A DNA stretch of 64,000 bases. Origin: Liolophura sinensis (Eukaryota; Mollusca; Polyplacophora; Chitonida; Chitonidae). Numbering within the stretch: position 1 is the first letter of the stretch; each line of letters opens with the position of its first letter. Both the position numbers and the translations under genes were made by a program. The stretch is from contig NC_088303.1 of NCBI RefSeq assembly GCF_032854445.1, positions 14,265,501 to 14,329,500 of the forward strand, written 5' to 3'. Below the pieces are notes generated by a model that was not told the DNA's origin, did no database searches, and saw nothing but the letters and a program-made list of their open reading frames with translations. Of the stretch, positions 13,080 through 24,915 are shown in pieces.

Positions 13080-16000
13080 ATGGGTTGTTCACCCTCACAC
13101 CAGGTAAGTAGGCCTATTACTGTTCTTGATTATCAATGTATCTTCTGTCCTATTCTCACACTTCAACATACTTTCTTATTTCTTTGGTAGTTTGTGTTGA
13201 ACGTCGTTTTGGTAATTGGCCTTGGCATTATACAGCTGGTATACGAATATCTGTTTCGACACATAGATAAATCTTTAACAAAATACTTTCTAAATATTAC
13301 ATTCTGTCTTATAATGTGTTTGCGATACATTCAACACATCTGAAAAATCAGGTGTGCACCGGTCCAAATTTAAATTAAACTCAGTACTGGCTTGGAATAT
13401 TGCAATTACGATTATTGACCGGGGACATCCATTTTGTTTGATGGCTGATTGAATGCGAATGTCTGTTTCAAAGCCTTGATTGCAATGTAGTCAATGCTTA
13501 ACGGAGTTACTGAAACAATCTAAGTATAAATATTTTCCATACTAAGTCCACACTAAGCCGTAAATTGTTGAATAAATCCTGGCCTTTGTAGGTGGTTACG
13601 CAGTGTACGCTAAACTACAGTCATAAAAATGAACGATTCTGGCGACCTATTCAAGACCTTTTCTCCTTAAAATCTTTGTTATTTGTAGGTGGTTCCATCG
13701 CCTGGAAAGGTGATGGCCACTTTTCCACTTCGCCCGTCGTTCCAGTTCAACGAGCGACTTGCGGTGTACGCTGATGACGTCACAGGCTTAGACATGATTT
13801 CGCCACCAATTCAGCCTTCAACAACAAAGAGCGACATATTTCAGCTGGAAAAATTTATAGACATCGACCGCAGAGCAACAATGGTGAATACTCCAATTAT
13901 GAACGTGATTTAATATTAGATTTGATTTGTTTATTTATTTGATTGGTGTTTTACGCCGTACTCAAGAATATTTCACTTATACGACGGCGGTCGACATTAT
14001 GGTGCGAGGAAACAAAACAGAATCCGAGGGAAAAGACAGGGGGAAACTCACCACCAGCCGCAAGTTGTTGCCATATCTTTTCACGTACGACCAAAGAGGA
14101 AGACAGTATGATCTGGAGTTCAACTCACAGCAACGGCACTGGCGAGGAGCTCCTTTGTCATTGTGTTGCGCTAGCATGCTAACCATTAATTCCCGTAAGA
14201 ACTCATTATACCTCCATAAGTGGATGTTATTTAGCCAAATACAACGGCAACTGGTATACACATAAATCAGGAAATTAATGTCTTTTATAATGCCGCAGGA
14301 GCGATATATCTGGGATTTTTTTCTATCACTGGCAGGCTCCAGACAACCTTCTGTATCAACCGTACAATAAACTAATGGAGTTTCTACTGACTGGAATAAA
14401 AGACGACCTGTCAAAGGTCAGGATAATTTTCCGGTGGGTCACTGCGCAGCCGCTGGACAACATGGTGATCCGAGAAGAGCCCGACAGTTCTCTCCCCTTA
14501 TTCCAGTTCTGGAGGATCCAACAGGGCAAGGGCAACTATGCTCAGCTTATTCTTACTATGTGTAGGTATGTATGGAGGAAAACAGGAACGTAAGGTAATT
14601 TGAGACACCTTATTTAGAAAGTGAACATACCATTTCGTGAACGCACTCACCAAAGCAGTCCGTTGCTATATGGGTCGACTGTGGTGTAACAAGAGTCAAA
14701 GGTGTAATTTAAAAACCAAATCTTTCATAACCTTTTCGAATAAATTATACTTTAGAGCTAACAGTTGTAAATTCACCTGTAGTCCGTTACCTGATGTAAA
14801 AAAGTTTTTGAAATCCAGTCATTTATGTTCCTAGCTGCATGCTTTTATTTATGGATTGCGCAAGGCTGGTTTTCTGGCTATCTAGCTTTCGCAGGAAGTT
14901 AATGTAAAATACGTATGTAAAGCGGTGTAGTGAATCTCTGGAAAATTTTTGTTCAAGTGTCATTGGTATGTTTATCAGTATACAAGTTAACTTTCTGCTT
15001 TACAGTATGCGCTATATCCAGCAAGCTGTAAAACGTCACTGAAAAAACCTAGGTATTTAAGTCGAATTGGACGATAATCAATCCGTAAATCCGAGAAGAT
15101 TATTTAAGACGTTGGTTACTAATCAGTAACTGTACTTTATTTCACAGGCTGGCTGGAATATCTTGTGTAATCATAAACGGCCTTATGAAAGGATCGACTT
15201 ACATAATCGGTCAGCAGATGACAAGCGAGAGTTTATACGGAGAATGGAATGCTGTTCTGATTGACGACAACTGGCGCTTCCTCAATGCCTACTGGGGCGC
15301 ATGTGGAGAAGGCGACGACGACGAGGTTGCGGAGAAGTCGAAAAAAAAGAGAGCAACAAAGAAAAAGTCAGTGTACAGTTGTGATGAGAATTACTTTCTT
15401 ACAGACCCTGAGCATTTGTCAGCCAGTCATCTCCCGTTTGTTAAAGAATGGCAACTTCTTAACAATCCCATAACCTTGGAGCGTTTTGAAGAAATGGCGT
15501 TCCTCAAGGACCGATTCTTCAACTTAAACATGTCGTTAGTTACGCACGACAAGTGCATCGTTCGGTCTCTTAGCGGAGATGTAGACTTCCGCTTTAATAT
15601 CCCAGTTGAAAATTCGGTGAATTTAAAATTTCGCCATATCCTCTCACGCCTTCAGACAGCCATTGTGCCTTCCGTGGGTGGTGAAGCGGTAAAGCAAAAC
15701 CAGTATGCATTTGTTCATAAGATACAACCAGACATTCTCAGTGTGGAAATAAGGGTTCCCGAGGCCGGGGTATACCGTCTAGAACTGGTGGGCAAAGATG
15801 CTTCAATCGACAAGCCTGGTTACGATTACGACTGGATAGTGCTTTATAAAATTGTCGTGGACAAGGGTTTAGGAGGTTGCCCACCGTTTCCAATTGCTTC
15901 CCCGGCTGGTTGGGGACCGGGGTTTGAAGCCCACACCCTAAAGCTAACGCCGGTCTCTCACAAAACTGGGCGGGTGAAGACGCCACAAGGAGAAGTAGAA

Positions 16001-16834
16001 ATACGATTCAACGTTGAAAAAGCTGCGACGAAAACGTTGACGTTCTCTCACCAGTTATCCTCGGTGACAGTGGATGATATGTCTCTCAGTGAGCATGTTG
16101 TTCATTGGAGAGACGGGAGTGAAGTCATTTTCTTTATGCGGACACCCATCAAGGGAGAATACGCACTCGCTTTGTTTGTTAGCGACTCGCAAAACAAGGT
16201 GGAAAACTTCTGTAACTATTTAGTGACATCAGAGCAGACAGGGCGTCACGAGGCATTCCCGCGAGACTTTGGCGAAGGCGCCGGGCCGCGTGACGGTCTC
16301 GTGGATATGGGAGTGAAGTTGGTATCCCATAAGGATCCAGTTATACGCGCGCATAGAGAAGAAGTTAAAATTGTATTTGAAATGAAAAAGCCTATCGAAC
16401 TTTTTGCAGCTTTATCAGGCGTGGGTCTCAAAGCAGCCGATAGCAAACGCTTAGTAAAGCACTACACCAAGGGGAATTTCGTGCACTTCAGCGTTCGAAT
16501 GCCTGCCCAGGGATCTTATGGTCTAAAGGTTGTCGGAATGGACCCAACAGCTGCGAAAACTTTTCAAAATATATACGATTACCTGATAGAATTCAAAAAG
16601 AGAAAAACCTTGAAAGGTGATAGTAAGATTACTGAAGAGCCAATCAAGGAAGTCGCTCAAAGACAAGAATCACAGATTTCGATTATTTCGGACATGAACG
16701 AGACGAGCAGTTTTGTTGAAGTTGGTCAGCCACCCATACAGGAAGAGGTGAAAATCCCGGCCATTGAGGAGATCCCAACGATTCCCGAGCCGCCCAAACC
16801 GGAAGTGCCATTTCCAATACAACCAGGTTATTAA
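13080..16834 (+). CDS. KY/hillarin-type protein with a degenerate transglutaminase-like core (four exons)
   Basis: Exons by eye: 13080-13103, 13689-13883, 14336-14565, 15148-16834, all phase-compatible with GT/AG borders (CAG|GTAAGT, ATG|GTGAAT, TGTAG|GTATGT; acceptors TTTGTAG, TGGCAG, TTCACAG), giving 711 residues. The start has a strong context (ACCATGG) and encodes MGC, a myristoylation/palmitoylation-type N terminus. Residues 60-70 hold FIDIDRRA; 94-109 hold the helix DDLSKVRIIFRWVT; 139-157 hold GNYAQLILTMCRLAGISCV; 183-200 hold WNAVLIDDNWRFLNAYWGA, then EWQLL, all typical of KY/hillarin. Three beta-sandwich repeats follow (about 270-640), each with a P..G.Y.L motif. The expected Cys, His and Asp are replaced, so it is probably a non-catalytic scaffold. 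KY proteins act at muscle Z-discs or the actin cytoskeleton in other animals (family knowledge). An alternative end splices at 16826 into the next exon block. The 3' end of exon 2 could instead be at 13904. Confidence 0.88.
13918..14188 (-). mobile_element. SINE family A inside intron 2 of the KY-like gene
   Basis: Reverse-oriented family A copy: TTTATTTGATTGGTGTTTTACGCC at its left, then TATACGACGGCGGTCGACATTATGG, and a head truncated at GCGCTAGCATGCTAACC. It sits between exon 2 and exon 3 and creates several spurious ORFs here. Confidence 0.88.
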
Positions 16835-17037
16835 ATATACATCCGCTGTTTATATGTTGTGCTATCACTTAAATACAAATTTATCCAAGATTCCCAAATA
16901 GTTGTATTTTTGTAGGACGACAACATAGTTTACACATTTAGTACCTTGACATCTCTCCTTCAAGACAATGTAAAGCCAAACATGAATGTTTGTTCTTCTG
17001 TCTTTTTTAACTGTCGCCAAAGTGACCAAACAGTAGA

Positions 17038-17043
17038 AATAAA
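17038..17043 (+). promoter_or_regulatory. Poly(A) signal AATAAA after KY-like exon 4
   Basis: A perfect AATAAA about 200 bases after the TAA at 16832-16834. It would end a short transcript encoding 711 residues, and competes with splicing to the exon at 17302. Confidence 0.55.
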
Positions 17044-17301
17044 GTCTTGAAAACAACAGTGAGTTGTGAATGATTTACACAGTGCACATTCACCAAGGAA
17101 AAAAACTGTTCATGGTCTGCACAAAAACTTGTACCATATCTTCTCCAGATCCCCACGTAAGGAAGAATTTCAAAGTGAGCTGCTCTGATGTGACCTTAGT
17201 GAGATAGCTTTAACCCCTGTGCATGCACCACGCACCCCAACTCACACATCACCAGGCCTAACAATATCTCACGTTTAATACACAATGTTTGGAAATTGCA
17301 G

Positions 17302-20300
17302 ATCCCCGCGTGGGTCGCATCCAGCAAAGAATGAGACAAGCTGTTGCCGAAAAGAACGAACATGAGCTAGAGAAAGCTATATCTGATATTCGTGAATTGA
17401 ACTTGCTGTATACGGGACCGGAAGAAACCCGTGCTCAGTTGGATCTGAATGTCATGCGCACACGACGAGGTAGGATATTTTATTTAGAGCATAAAACACA
17501 GTTCGTTATTATCTATCTTTGTTATTACCTTACTTTATTGCATTGCTTTAGTTAAATGGAGCACCTGTTTATTCTTCTAAGGCTTAAAGGGTACACACAA
17601 CGTTTGTTTCTTAAAATGCAGTTTAGGATGTGTTCTATTATATAAGTTGAGCGTACAAATGGCTTCAAAATATAGTTTCCCTAGGGTTCCAGCGGGGAGT
17701 ACGAAAATTAATTAGCCTGTGTTTGTGTCAACGATAATAGCTGCTAACACAACCGTATGGGGGAATGGTACAAATTGTTCGAGCTTGTACCGTGTTCCCA
17801 GTGTTTATCGTTTGCGGTCATTTCCGAAAATATTCGTCCATTGACGGAAGATATGTATAAAATAGAGGGTTAATTAAGAGATATAAAATATGTATTTAAC
17901 ATAATTTTTTTCCCTCGGCATAACTGTCTTTAAAGATTTTTCATTCATTTACAACAGAGATTCTGGAAGCTTGCAAATCCGGCGACCAAGTTCAGTTGCA
18001 GTTAGCTGTGGACAATTTAAAAAGTCTTCAACTCCAAGGAGTCCTTCGGAAAGAAATGTTGAGAGCACAGCGGCTTTTGGACCGCCACAATAACATTCTG
18101 AAAAATCTGCATGGCGTCATGGATCTGAGTTACAACACCGTTGCCGAAATCAAGTCGTTTTCAAATCCCCCAACTGATGTCAAACGGACCATGATGGCTA
18201 CGTTTTTGCTACTCGGTCACTTTGAAGAGGAAACGGAGGTGAATATATGAAATTAATTTGAAGCCTATTTTTCACAGACAAATTTGTATCATTTTAGGCA
18301 AGTTCCAGTGACAGTTATAAACCAGATTTTTTGCTGCATCGTTAAAACCTGAATGTCACAAATATATATAACAAGGCGGTGTATGCGGGTTGGATAGTTC
18401 AGCGTGTTTGCGTTTGTGCAGGAGGTGGGATGAGGGAGGCATTCAGCCGCATAAACTTGGCGGGAAAATTATCACCTTGTAGACCTACATCATCAAATTG
18501 CTTCCTCGCATTGTTTTGCCTGTTCTGTCTGGGTAGTAGAGCCTACAGGAAAGCCACGGGCAGTCAATTGTCATGATTGAAACATGGGTTTGTTATCACT
18601 GTTTTACCTTACGATCATTGAAATGATACAAATTTGAACAGAGAAAAGCGATACACTGACTGGAGACAGTTTCATATAGGCTGAAATGGTGTAGGTCTGT
18701 ATTTGAGTTTCAAAATAAGATTGACAGAAAGCCATTGGGTTTGACCTCTTGTATCAAATATTGCTAAAGTGCGGTACAGTCAATTAAGGTTTTAACAGTA
18801 AGTAACTTGAATATTAACAGTTGTATCACGAATTGGCTACATTACAATATACAATATGCATACTATTCTATCCATGATGATCTAAAATAATATAAAAGGC
18901 TACAGCACGGAGACTTATACCAGAAAACTGACGACAGTGTGATAGCTGGCAAATGGTCGTAGCTGATGAAATCTGGGCTCCTACCAATTTACCTCATCTA
19001 AGGTGTTATTCTGACTTTTCGTGTAAAAGATTACTTTGTTGTATCGTTTTATGCCATAGTAGGCATGTATGGATCAAGCAGAATTAGAGAAGCAAAGGGC
19101 AGTCATTTTAATTACAATTTATTAGACGTCACTGGTCGAGAATTATTCAAATGCAGTGTTATCATCACATTTAATAAACAGTAACAGGGTCAACTGTTCT
19201 ATGTTCATTTTCCGTCCTTATCACTACGACACCTGTCTTAAATTGCGGAGAGCCTACTGATTCCACTGACTGAAAATACCTAAGTACATGTAAAACAGCT
19301 AAATATAAGGTTATTTTAAACTAACATTTGGTTTTGTTAATTTAGTTCATTGAATACAAGTTAATTGATCCTTTATGACTGTTTTGCTGAGAGACCGTGT
19401 TTTAGCCTACATAGTTGATCAGATGGAAAGTTTTCGCATTAATGATATATCTATTTTATAGCTCTCTGTTAATTCCAGTGGCTGCTTTAATCGTGATGAC
19501 TACTGTCATATACAGATGTTTGAAATCTGCGCATACTCATGAAGCATTTCTTTTTACTAACGATTCTCTGAATTTCTTTCTACTTCGAAGATTTGGAAAA
19601 ACATCTACCTTCAACTGAGCAGGATCGGAAACGACTCCTTCAAGAACCGCATACTGGAGCTTGACCCAGCGACGGTTCCGGCCGACATCGCTCTAGGCGC
19701 GAAAGAGCTTTTAGGAGAGATAACTTTTCACAAAATTTTAAGCACCAGTGCTGGAGCTGCAGCGTTCTATGTTTGGGTAAGTGTACAGATGAAGCATCTG
19801 TTCCCTGAAGTTTAGCTCTGATTTGTGTGGAAATGCTATCCCGGCTAGACCCTGTGTACCGTGTGCAAAATGTGACTTAATTCTATCTGTAAATGTCTGC
19901 GGTCGTCAAAGAAGATAAAAGCTTCGGTTGAAAGGCTATTGTGAAGACAAAACCAGAATATATCTTTGTGGTGTTTTTAAACTTGTTTTCACTGAACTAA
20001 ATGAATTCAAATGCTTGAATTACATGATGGGCTTGCGAAACACACGTATTGTATTACTAGTAGACTTTTATTTAGTATGATATCTGCATGTTATTATTCA
20101 TATTAATGAGCCATTCCTATATTAAATACAGCGGTTGGGATGGAAAAACTGTTTGTGACGCCAATGACATTTAATGTGATCCTTAAAACCCTCCTGAGAA
20201 GTCAAATCCCTTAATGTGTTTTATTAAAAGAAGAACAATTAATAATAATAAGTAAAGAGTAATATGTGAGGACATAGTTCTAATTGGTCATTCCAGAAAC

Positions 20301-20624
20301 CTTTACTTCACGATTACCCCTAAACCATGCATGTGACTAGGCTTACTATTAATTACAATCTTTTCTATCCATTAATAACTTAAATTTAGAAGACAGCCTT
20401 TTAACAGTCATACTACTGTCAAAATGTGAGTTTTAAGCCTACATAAACACTCGTGATAACGCTCTATACACATAGAAACATTAATTTTTAAAAAATATTC
20501 TTTACAGGCCCAGAGTGTCATCAAAGAAGTTGAAGACAGGTGCGGCAAAGATATTTCCACGGTCACACCAAGAAGACGAGGGTCACCAAAACAATCCAGC
20601 CAACAGCAAGAGGACAAGTGTTAG
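17302..20624 (+). CDS. Helical protein with dynein stalk/microtubule-binding-like C-terminal module (four exons)
   Basis: Exons: 17302-17469, 17958-18238, 19591-19776, 20508-20624; all junctions keep frame (GACGAG|GTAGGA, ACGGAG|GTGAAT, GTTTGG|GTAAGT; acceptors TTGCAG, AACAG, CGAAG, TTTACAG). The first visible exon opens in phase 1 and has no ATG of its own, so an upstream exon is required. The protein starts with helical repeats (RIQQRMRQAVAEKNEHELEKA; LEACKSGDQVQLQLAVDNLK). Then comes VAEIKSFSNPPTDVKRTMMA and an LLG, followed by WKNIYLQL and D..TVP..IALGAKELL, and finally SAGAAAFYVWAQSVIKEVE. This order of motifs matches the dynein heavy-chain stalk tip (EIKS..PP..V..VM, LLG, W, D...I, then S.A....WV.A...Y..V), without the long stalk coiled coils. 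The tail is basic and Gln-rich. It may bind microtubules; that is inference. Phase matches a splice from 16826 of the KY-like gene. Confidence 0.8.
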
Positions 20625-20992
20625 CGATGAAAGATGTTACTACAACTTTGTTGTAAATAATAAGCTTAACTGAATTTTACGTGTTCAATTTATTTTCACA
20701 TTTAATAACGAACAAGCAAAACCTGTAAGTTTATAATTCATTAAAAACAACATTTTGTACGTAAATTGATGTTCAGGTGCACAGTTTTGTTGGAAATTCT
20801 TCATGTGCATAATTTACCTATAAATTAATACATGCCTATATTGCATTAGCATTAAGCACTATAGATATGCAGCCTATACATATACAGAGGTGTACAGCCT
20901 CGATCAGGCTTGTAACAATCGTGTGAATATGACACAAGCTAGAACAAGCACCAGCATCAATTATAAATCAGTCGTCAATAATTTTCGCTTTC

Positions 20993-20998
20993 AATAAA
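20993..20998 (+). promoter_or_regulatory. Candidate poly(A) signal of the dynein-stalk-like gene
   Basis: AATAAA in TTCAATAAAGTTT, about 370 bases past the stop at 20622-20624 and directly before a SINE. Confidence 0.4.
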
Positions 20999-21003
20999 GT
21001 TTA

Positions 21004-21340
21004 CCGGACCCGATAGCACAGTTGTCAGAGCGTCCGCTTCGGGAAACGGTAGATACAGACTCAGTCCTGGGTTGAGTCACACCTAAGACCTTAAAAGAGG
21101 AAGTTGTAACTTCTTCGCTTAGCGTTCAGCATGAAGGGAATAGTGCAGCGACTGGGTTGACTCGTATCAGTGTAGTGGCTCAAGCGGGGCGCCTTACTTG
21201 CCTTCAGTGAGGCGTCTCAGTAAAACAGCACTAGATAAAAAAGCGGTGGACATTCGTCCTGCAGCAAGGAGGCACATTACATGCACTCTAAGGATTCCTT
21301 CGAGGTCATATGACTGAAAAATGGTTAGTACTCACTCAAA
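21004..21340 (+). mobile_element. SINE family B, plus orientation
   Basis: tRNA-like head CCGATAGCACAGTTGTCAGAGCGTCCGCTTCGGG, central block with AAGAGGAAGTTGTAACTTC, TAGTGCAGCGACTGGGTTGA, and tail CATATGACTGAAAAATGGTTAGTACTCACTCA. About 335 bp. No clear target-site duplication. Confidence 0.9.
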
Positions 21341-21419
21341 AAAGCTTTTTTTGAGCCATGCTGTTAAGTAGAACATTTTCTTTTCTTGACGACATGCGCT
21401 AGAATAAGACAAGTTATCA

Positions 21420-22350
21420 CTATTACGTTCCTTCCGACGAAATTCCTGAAAATGACAACCTTGAGGATAGTCTTGAGAATCGTGTTGAGAAGCCCACTGA
21501 CGGCCTTGAGAACCAATCTGACAAGATTTAAAATCGTGTTGAGAGCCACGCCGACAGCATCGAGAACCAGTCTGACAAGCTTGAGAACCGTTCAGAGAAC
21601 CAATCTGATAATCGTATCAAATCTGACAAGCTTGAAAACTGTGACGAGAACCGAATCTGACAAGCTAGAGAAACGTGATAAGAACCGATTTGACTACCTT
21701 GAGAAATGTGTGGAGCACCAATCTGAACCTTGAGAATCGTGACGAGAACCAATCTAACAAGTTTGAGAATTATGTTGTGTGCCAGTCTGACAAGCTTGAA
21801 GACTGTGGCCCAAACCAATCGTGACCCTCCTGAAAACATTGAGGATTGTGCTGGAAAAAAAAACCTGACAAGCTTTATAATCGAGTAGAGAATTGGCATG
21901 AGGACTGTGACAAGAATTGATGTGACAAGCTTGATGATCGTCGTGAGAACCGATCTGACAAGCTTGAGAATCGTCTTGAAAACCGATTGGTCAAACCCGA
22001 GAATTGTGTCAAGAACCAATCTTCCAAGCTGGAGAATAGTGTTCAGATCCAATCTAACAAGCTTGATGATTGTAACGAGAACCGATCGGATAATATTGAG
22101 AATCGTGACGGGAAGCAATCTGTAAATCTTGAGAATCGTGACGAGAACCAATCTAACAAGTTTGAGAATTATGTTGTGTGCCAGTCTGACAAGCTTGAAT
22201 AATGTATCGTCGAGAACAAATCAGGAAAGCTGGACGAGAACCGATTTGTCACGCTTGAGAATCGTATCGAAATCCGATCTGGCAATCTTGAGAATCGTGA
22301 CGAGAACACACCTGGCAAACTTGAGAATCGTGACGAGAAATATCTGACAA
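21420..22350. repeat. 33-bp degenerate minisatellite, open in reading frame
   Basis: Some 27 imperfect units based on GAGAATCGTGACGAGAACCA plus ATCTGACAAGCTT. The 33-bp period equals 11 codons, so long stretches stay open (plus: SDKLENRDENQ-like repeats at 21987-22202; minus: 21528-22151). A 70-bp block at 21729-21800 reappears almost unchanged at 22129-22198. No start, splice site or conserved flank supports a real protein, though an 11-residue repeat protein relic cannot be excluded. Confidence 0.9.
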
Positions 22351-23224
22351 GCTTGGCATTCATAATGAACATTAATGTAGCTAGAATCTAAGCGAAAAGT
22401 TCAACGATCGTATATCACCCGTATACCATGAAATGGCGTTCCATTGTTGGAGTGTTAAGTAATGTGTAAAAAAACACAAATAACAACCTGAAGGATTATC
22501 AGATCGGTTTAGCTTAAACAAAAGTGCTGTTTTCCAAGTATAGAGACACGTCCACTGATATACTTAATTCTTCAGATAGAGAGCACAACTGGAGTACAAC
22601 TGAAAAACACTCGTAATTTAATATTTGGGCGGTTTATTGCATCGATGATTTTCGGGATAATCAAGAATACGTCATTTCACACCTTGACCTTGATAGTAAA
22701 GTTTACATCGGATATCAAGTCAAATCCTCACAAAGACGGTCTATGATAATTCAGTAGGAGGAAGAAATGAACTCGCTACCTCCTGTCAGTGGGGGGTGTG
22801 ATGTTCGAACTCTGATCTACTCTTACGCTCATACAAGGCAGTACCATCTTTTTTTAGGATGTTTGTGAACTTTTTAAAGTGTAGCCATTCGTGCACAGTA
22901 AGGCTTGTGACCACACGCTTACACAATGATATGGATGTTTAAAGGTCTCTAGGCTGCATTCAACGTTCTGGATTTAGTGCCCTACTCACGATAGCTTGAG
23001 AAAGGACTGACATAAATTAAGTAGGACACCTATATAGCTATGCCCGGTTACAAATAAACCCAGGTTGGCGAATGCACTTTTTTCACCAGTGATGTTTTTG
23101 ACTGAGCAGTAGTTACAACGAGCTTACGTCTTTTGAACAAATGTACACCTATCAGGCGATTTGAATCGTTAAAATAACAGCGTTAATAAAATGTGTCGGC
23201 TCCATGAGGCATCATGCATTCAGC
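22351..23224. other. Intergenic, no gene seen
   Basis: Non-repetitive DNA without a supportable ORF, RNA gene or repeat. Confidence 0.4.
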
Positions 23225-23462
23225 TATTATAGTCCACAAATACTATCGCGTCGCAGTGTGGGCATATAGTGTATACCATAAACACTGACGTGTGGCGATG
23301 CGGAATAATGGTGTATTTCACAAACATTGTCGTGTCACAATGTGGAATAAGGGCGAATCTCACAAATATTGCCGCAATATTGTGACAGTGTGGAAAAGGG
23401 GCATATTCCACAAATATTGTCGTGTCGAAATGTGGAATAGTGGTGTGTCACACAAATTGCAG
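23225..23462. repeat. Short tandem repeat, period about 42 bp
   Basis: Five or six units of TTCACAAA-ATTGTCGTGTC-AATGTGGAATA-GGG. Units contain partial dyads (TTCCACA against TGTGGAA). Confidence 0.85.
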
Positions 23463-24374
23463 GTTTACAGGACGGTAAAGATGCTGTTTTAAAATTGAAA
23501 ACAATTTTTGTCAGGTTTATACTTTTGAGTTTGACTTTTGAGTCACAGAGGCGTTGTATAGACCTATATGAGTCATTTTAGGGTTAGGCTTAAATCATCA
23601 TATGAAATAAACGTATAAATAGCCCGGCAAGGAGAAGACAGGGGGAGTCCCGGACATAACCCATATTTTAAATCCGCAACATTTCTTACCTAAGCAAAAC
23701 TATAACCCCGATTATTCGACTAAATAATCCTGCTTGAGTTTTATACTATGTTAAATGAGAAAAAGTTTGTGATGCATGTGACACTGGAAATTACACCTTA
23801 CTCGAATCGGTGACTTTAGCTTGTATTGAAGACAACAGGTTTGGAATTAGTGTTTATACGTCGTTTTGGGAACTGACCTGGAACTTCTTTATACGACTTC
23901 TTTTTCGACGTATAGATTTATGTTTGTTATCCTTTATATTAGCTGAACACACTTTTGAAATTAAAGGCTATGTTAACTGATCTCCAGCTGATCTAATTTA
24001 ACATCTATAGTTTTCTTCTGTCAGTATATGTCCTTGTGGTTTAACTGTTTATATCAAGTATGTCGATGAGATGTAATTACGTATGGCAACCTGTCCTCTG
24101 TAGGATCACTATATACCAATCACTATATTTATTTCCCTCACCACCCCAGGATCACGGAGCTGTGTCAGGCTTCAGTCAAGCATAAGTGTTCGAATGAGAC
24201 TTACATCAAACATTTTATTTTGTTCTTTGATGACAAAATTGAAACTTAGCATTTAAGTTCAAAAACAAGCTGGAGAATAATTAAATAATTTAAGATTAAC
24301 TCTGACGTATGTTTATTCATTTATTTATTCATTCATTTATTTATTTATTTATGCGACTGGGGGGAGGGGGTGGG
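23463..24374. other. Intergenic, no gene seen
   Basis: No supportable gene. A (TTTA/TTCA)n run at 24310-24352 and a G-run at 24360-24374 precede the next SINE. Confidence 0.4.
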
Positions 24375-24632
24375 GGCCTCCGTGGCTCAGTCGGTTAGCG
24401 CGCTGGCGCAGCGTAATGACCCAGGAGCCTCTGACCAATGCGGTCGCTGTGAGTTCCAGTCCAGCTCATGCTGGCTTCATCTCCGGCCGAAAGTGGGAAG
24501 GCCTGCCAGCAACCTGCGGATGGCCGTGGGTTTCCCCCGGGCTGTGCCCGGTTTCCTCCCACCATAATGCTGGCCGCCGTCGTATAAGTGAAATATTCTT
24601 GAGTACGGCTTAAAACACCAATCCAATAAAAA
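24375..24632 (+). mobile_element. SINE family A, full length, plus orientation
   Basis: Starts with a tRNA-like head (GGCCTCCGTGGCTCAGTCGG, GCGCGCTGGCGCAGCG), then TGTGAGTTCCAGTCCAGCTC as B-box region, then the conserved tail (TTTCCTCCCACCATAATGCT, GTATAAGTGAAATATTCTTG, AAAACACCAAT) and an A-rich end. The conserved tail resembles the shared 3' domain of a broadly distributed metazoan SINE superfamily (inference). A spurious ORF covers most of it. Confidence 0.93.
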
Positions 24633-24644
24633 AATAAATATATT

Positions 24645-24735
24645 TATGCGATTGGTGTTTTACGCCGTACGCAAGAATATTTCACTTATATGACGAATGC
24701 CAGCATTATGGTGGGAGGAAACCGGGCAGAGCCGA
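24645..24735 (-). mobile_element. SINE family A tail fragment, inverted
   Basis: The tail domain in reverse orientation (TGCGATTGGTGTTTTACGCC through GGTGGGAGGAAACCGGGCAG), cut before the central block. It lies tail-to-tail with the preceding copy, so the pair can fold back on itself. Confidence 0.88.
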
Positions 24736-24909
24736 AGAACTATCGATCATTCGCAAGCTACTGGCATGCAGACAACTTCGAGATCGTGGAGCCTATATTC
24801 TAACCAATTTAAATAGAATATGCTCATGACTGTTTCCCATTGTGTATGTTCAAAGTCATTTATCATAAAAACAGACTCTCACTTTCTTGTGTACAAAGCT
24901 AGTGATGAA

Positions 24910-24915
24910 TTTATT
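24910..24915 (-). promoter_or_regulatory. Poly(A) signal of the basic six-cysteine peptide gene
   Basis: AATAAA on the minus strand, 140 bases past the stop of the 25055-25922 gene. Confidence 0.65.

Noticed and set aside
13592-13774. Alternative exon starting at a second TTTGTAG|GTGGTT acceptor in the KY-like gene
   Set aside because: It is a decoy with the same local sequence as the true acceptor at 13688; its frame does not join exon 2 and lacks KY family motifs.
15261-16446. Other-frame ORFs inside the large KY-like exon
   Set aside because: They are shadows of the supported reading frame.
24375-24450. Functional tRNA genes (also in the heads at 7960-8025, 21004-21075, 41194-41265, 48520-48587, 57020-57092)
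   Set aside because: They are the tRNA-derived heads of SINEs; cloverleaf pairing is degraded and each continues into a SINE body.
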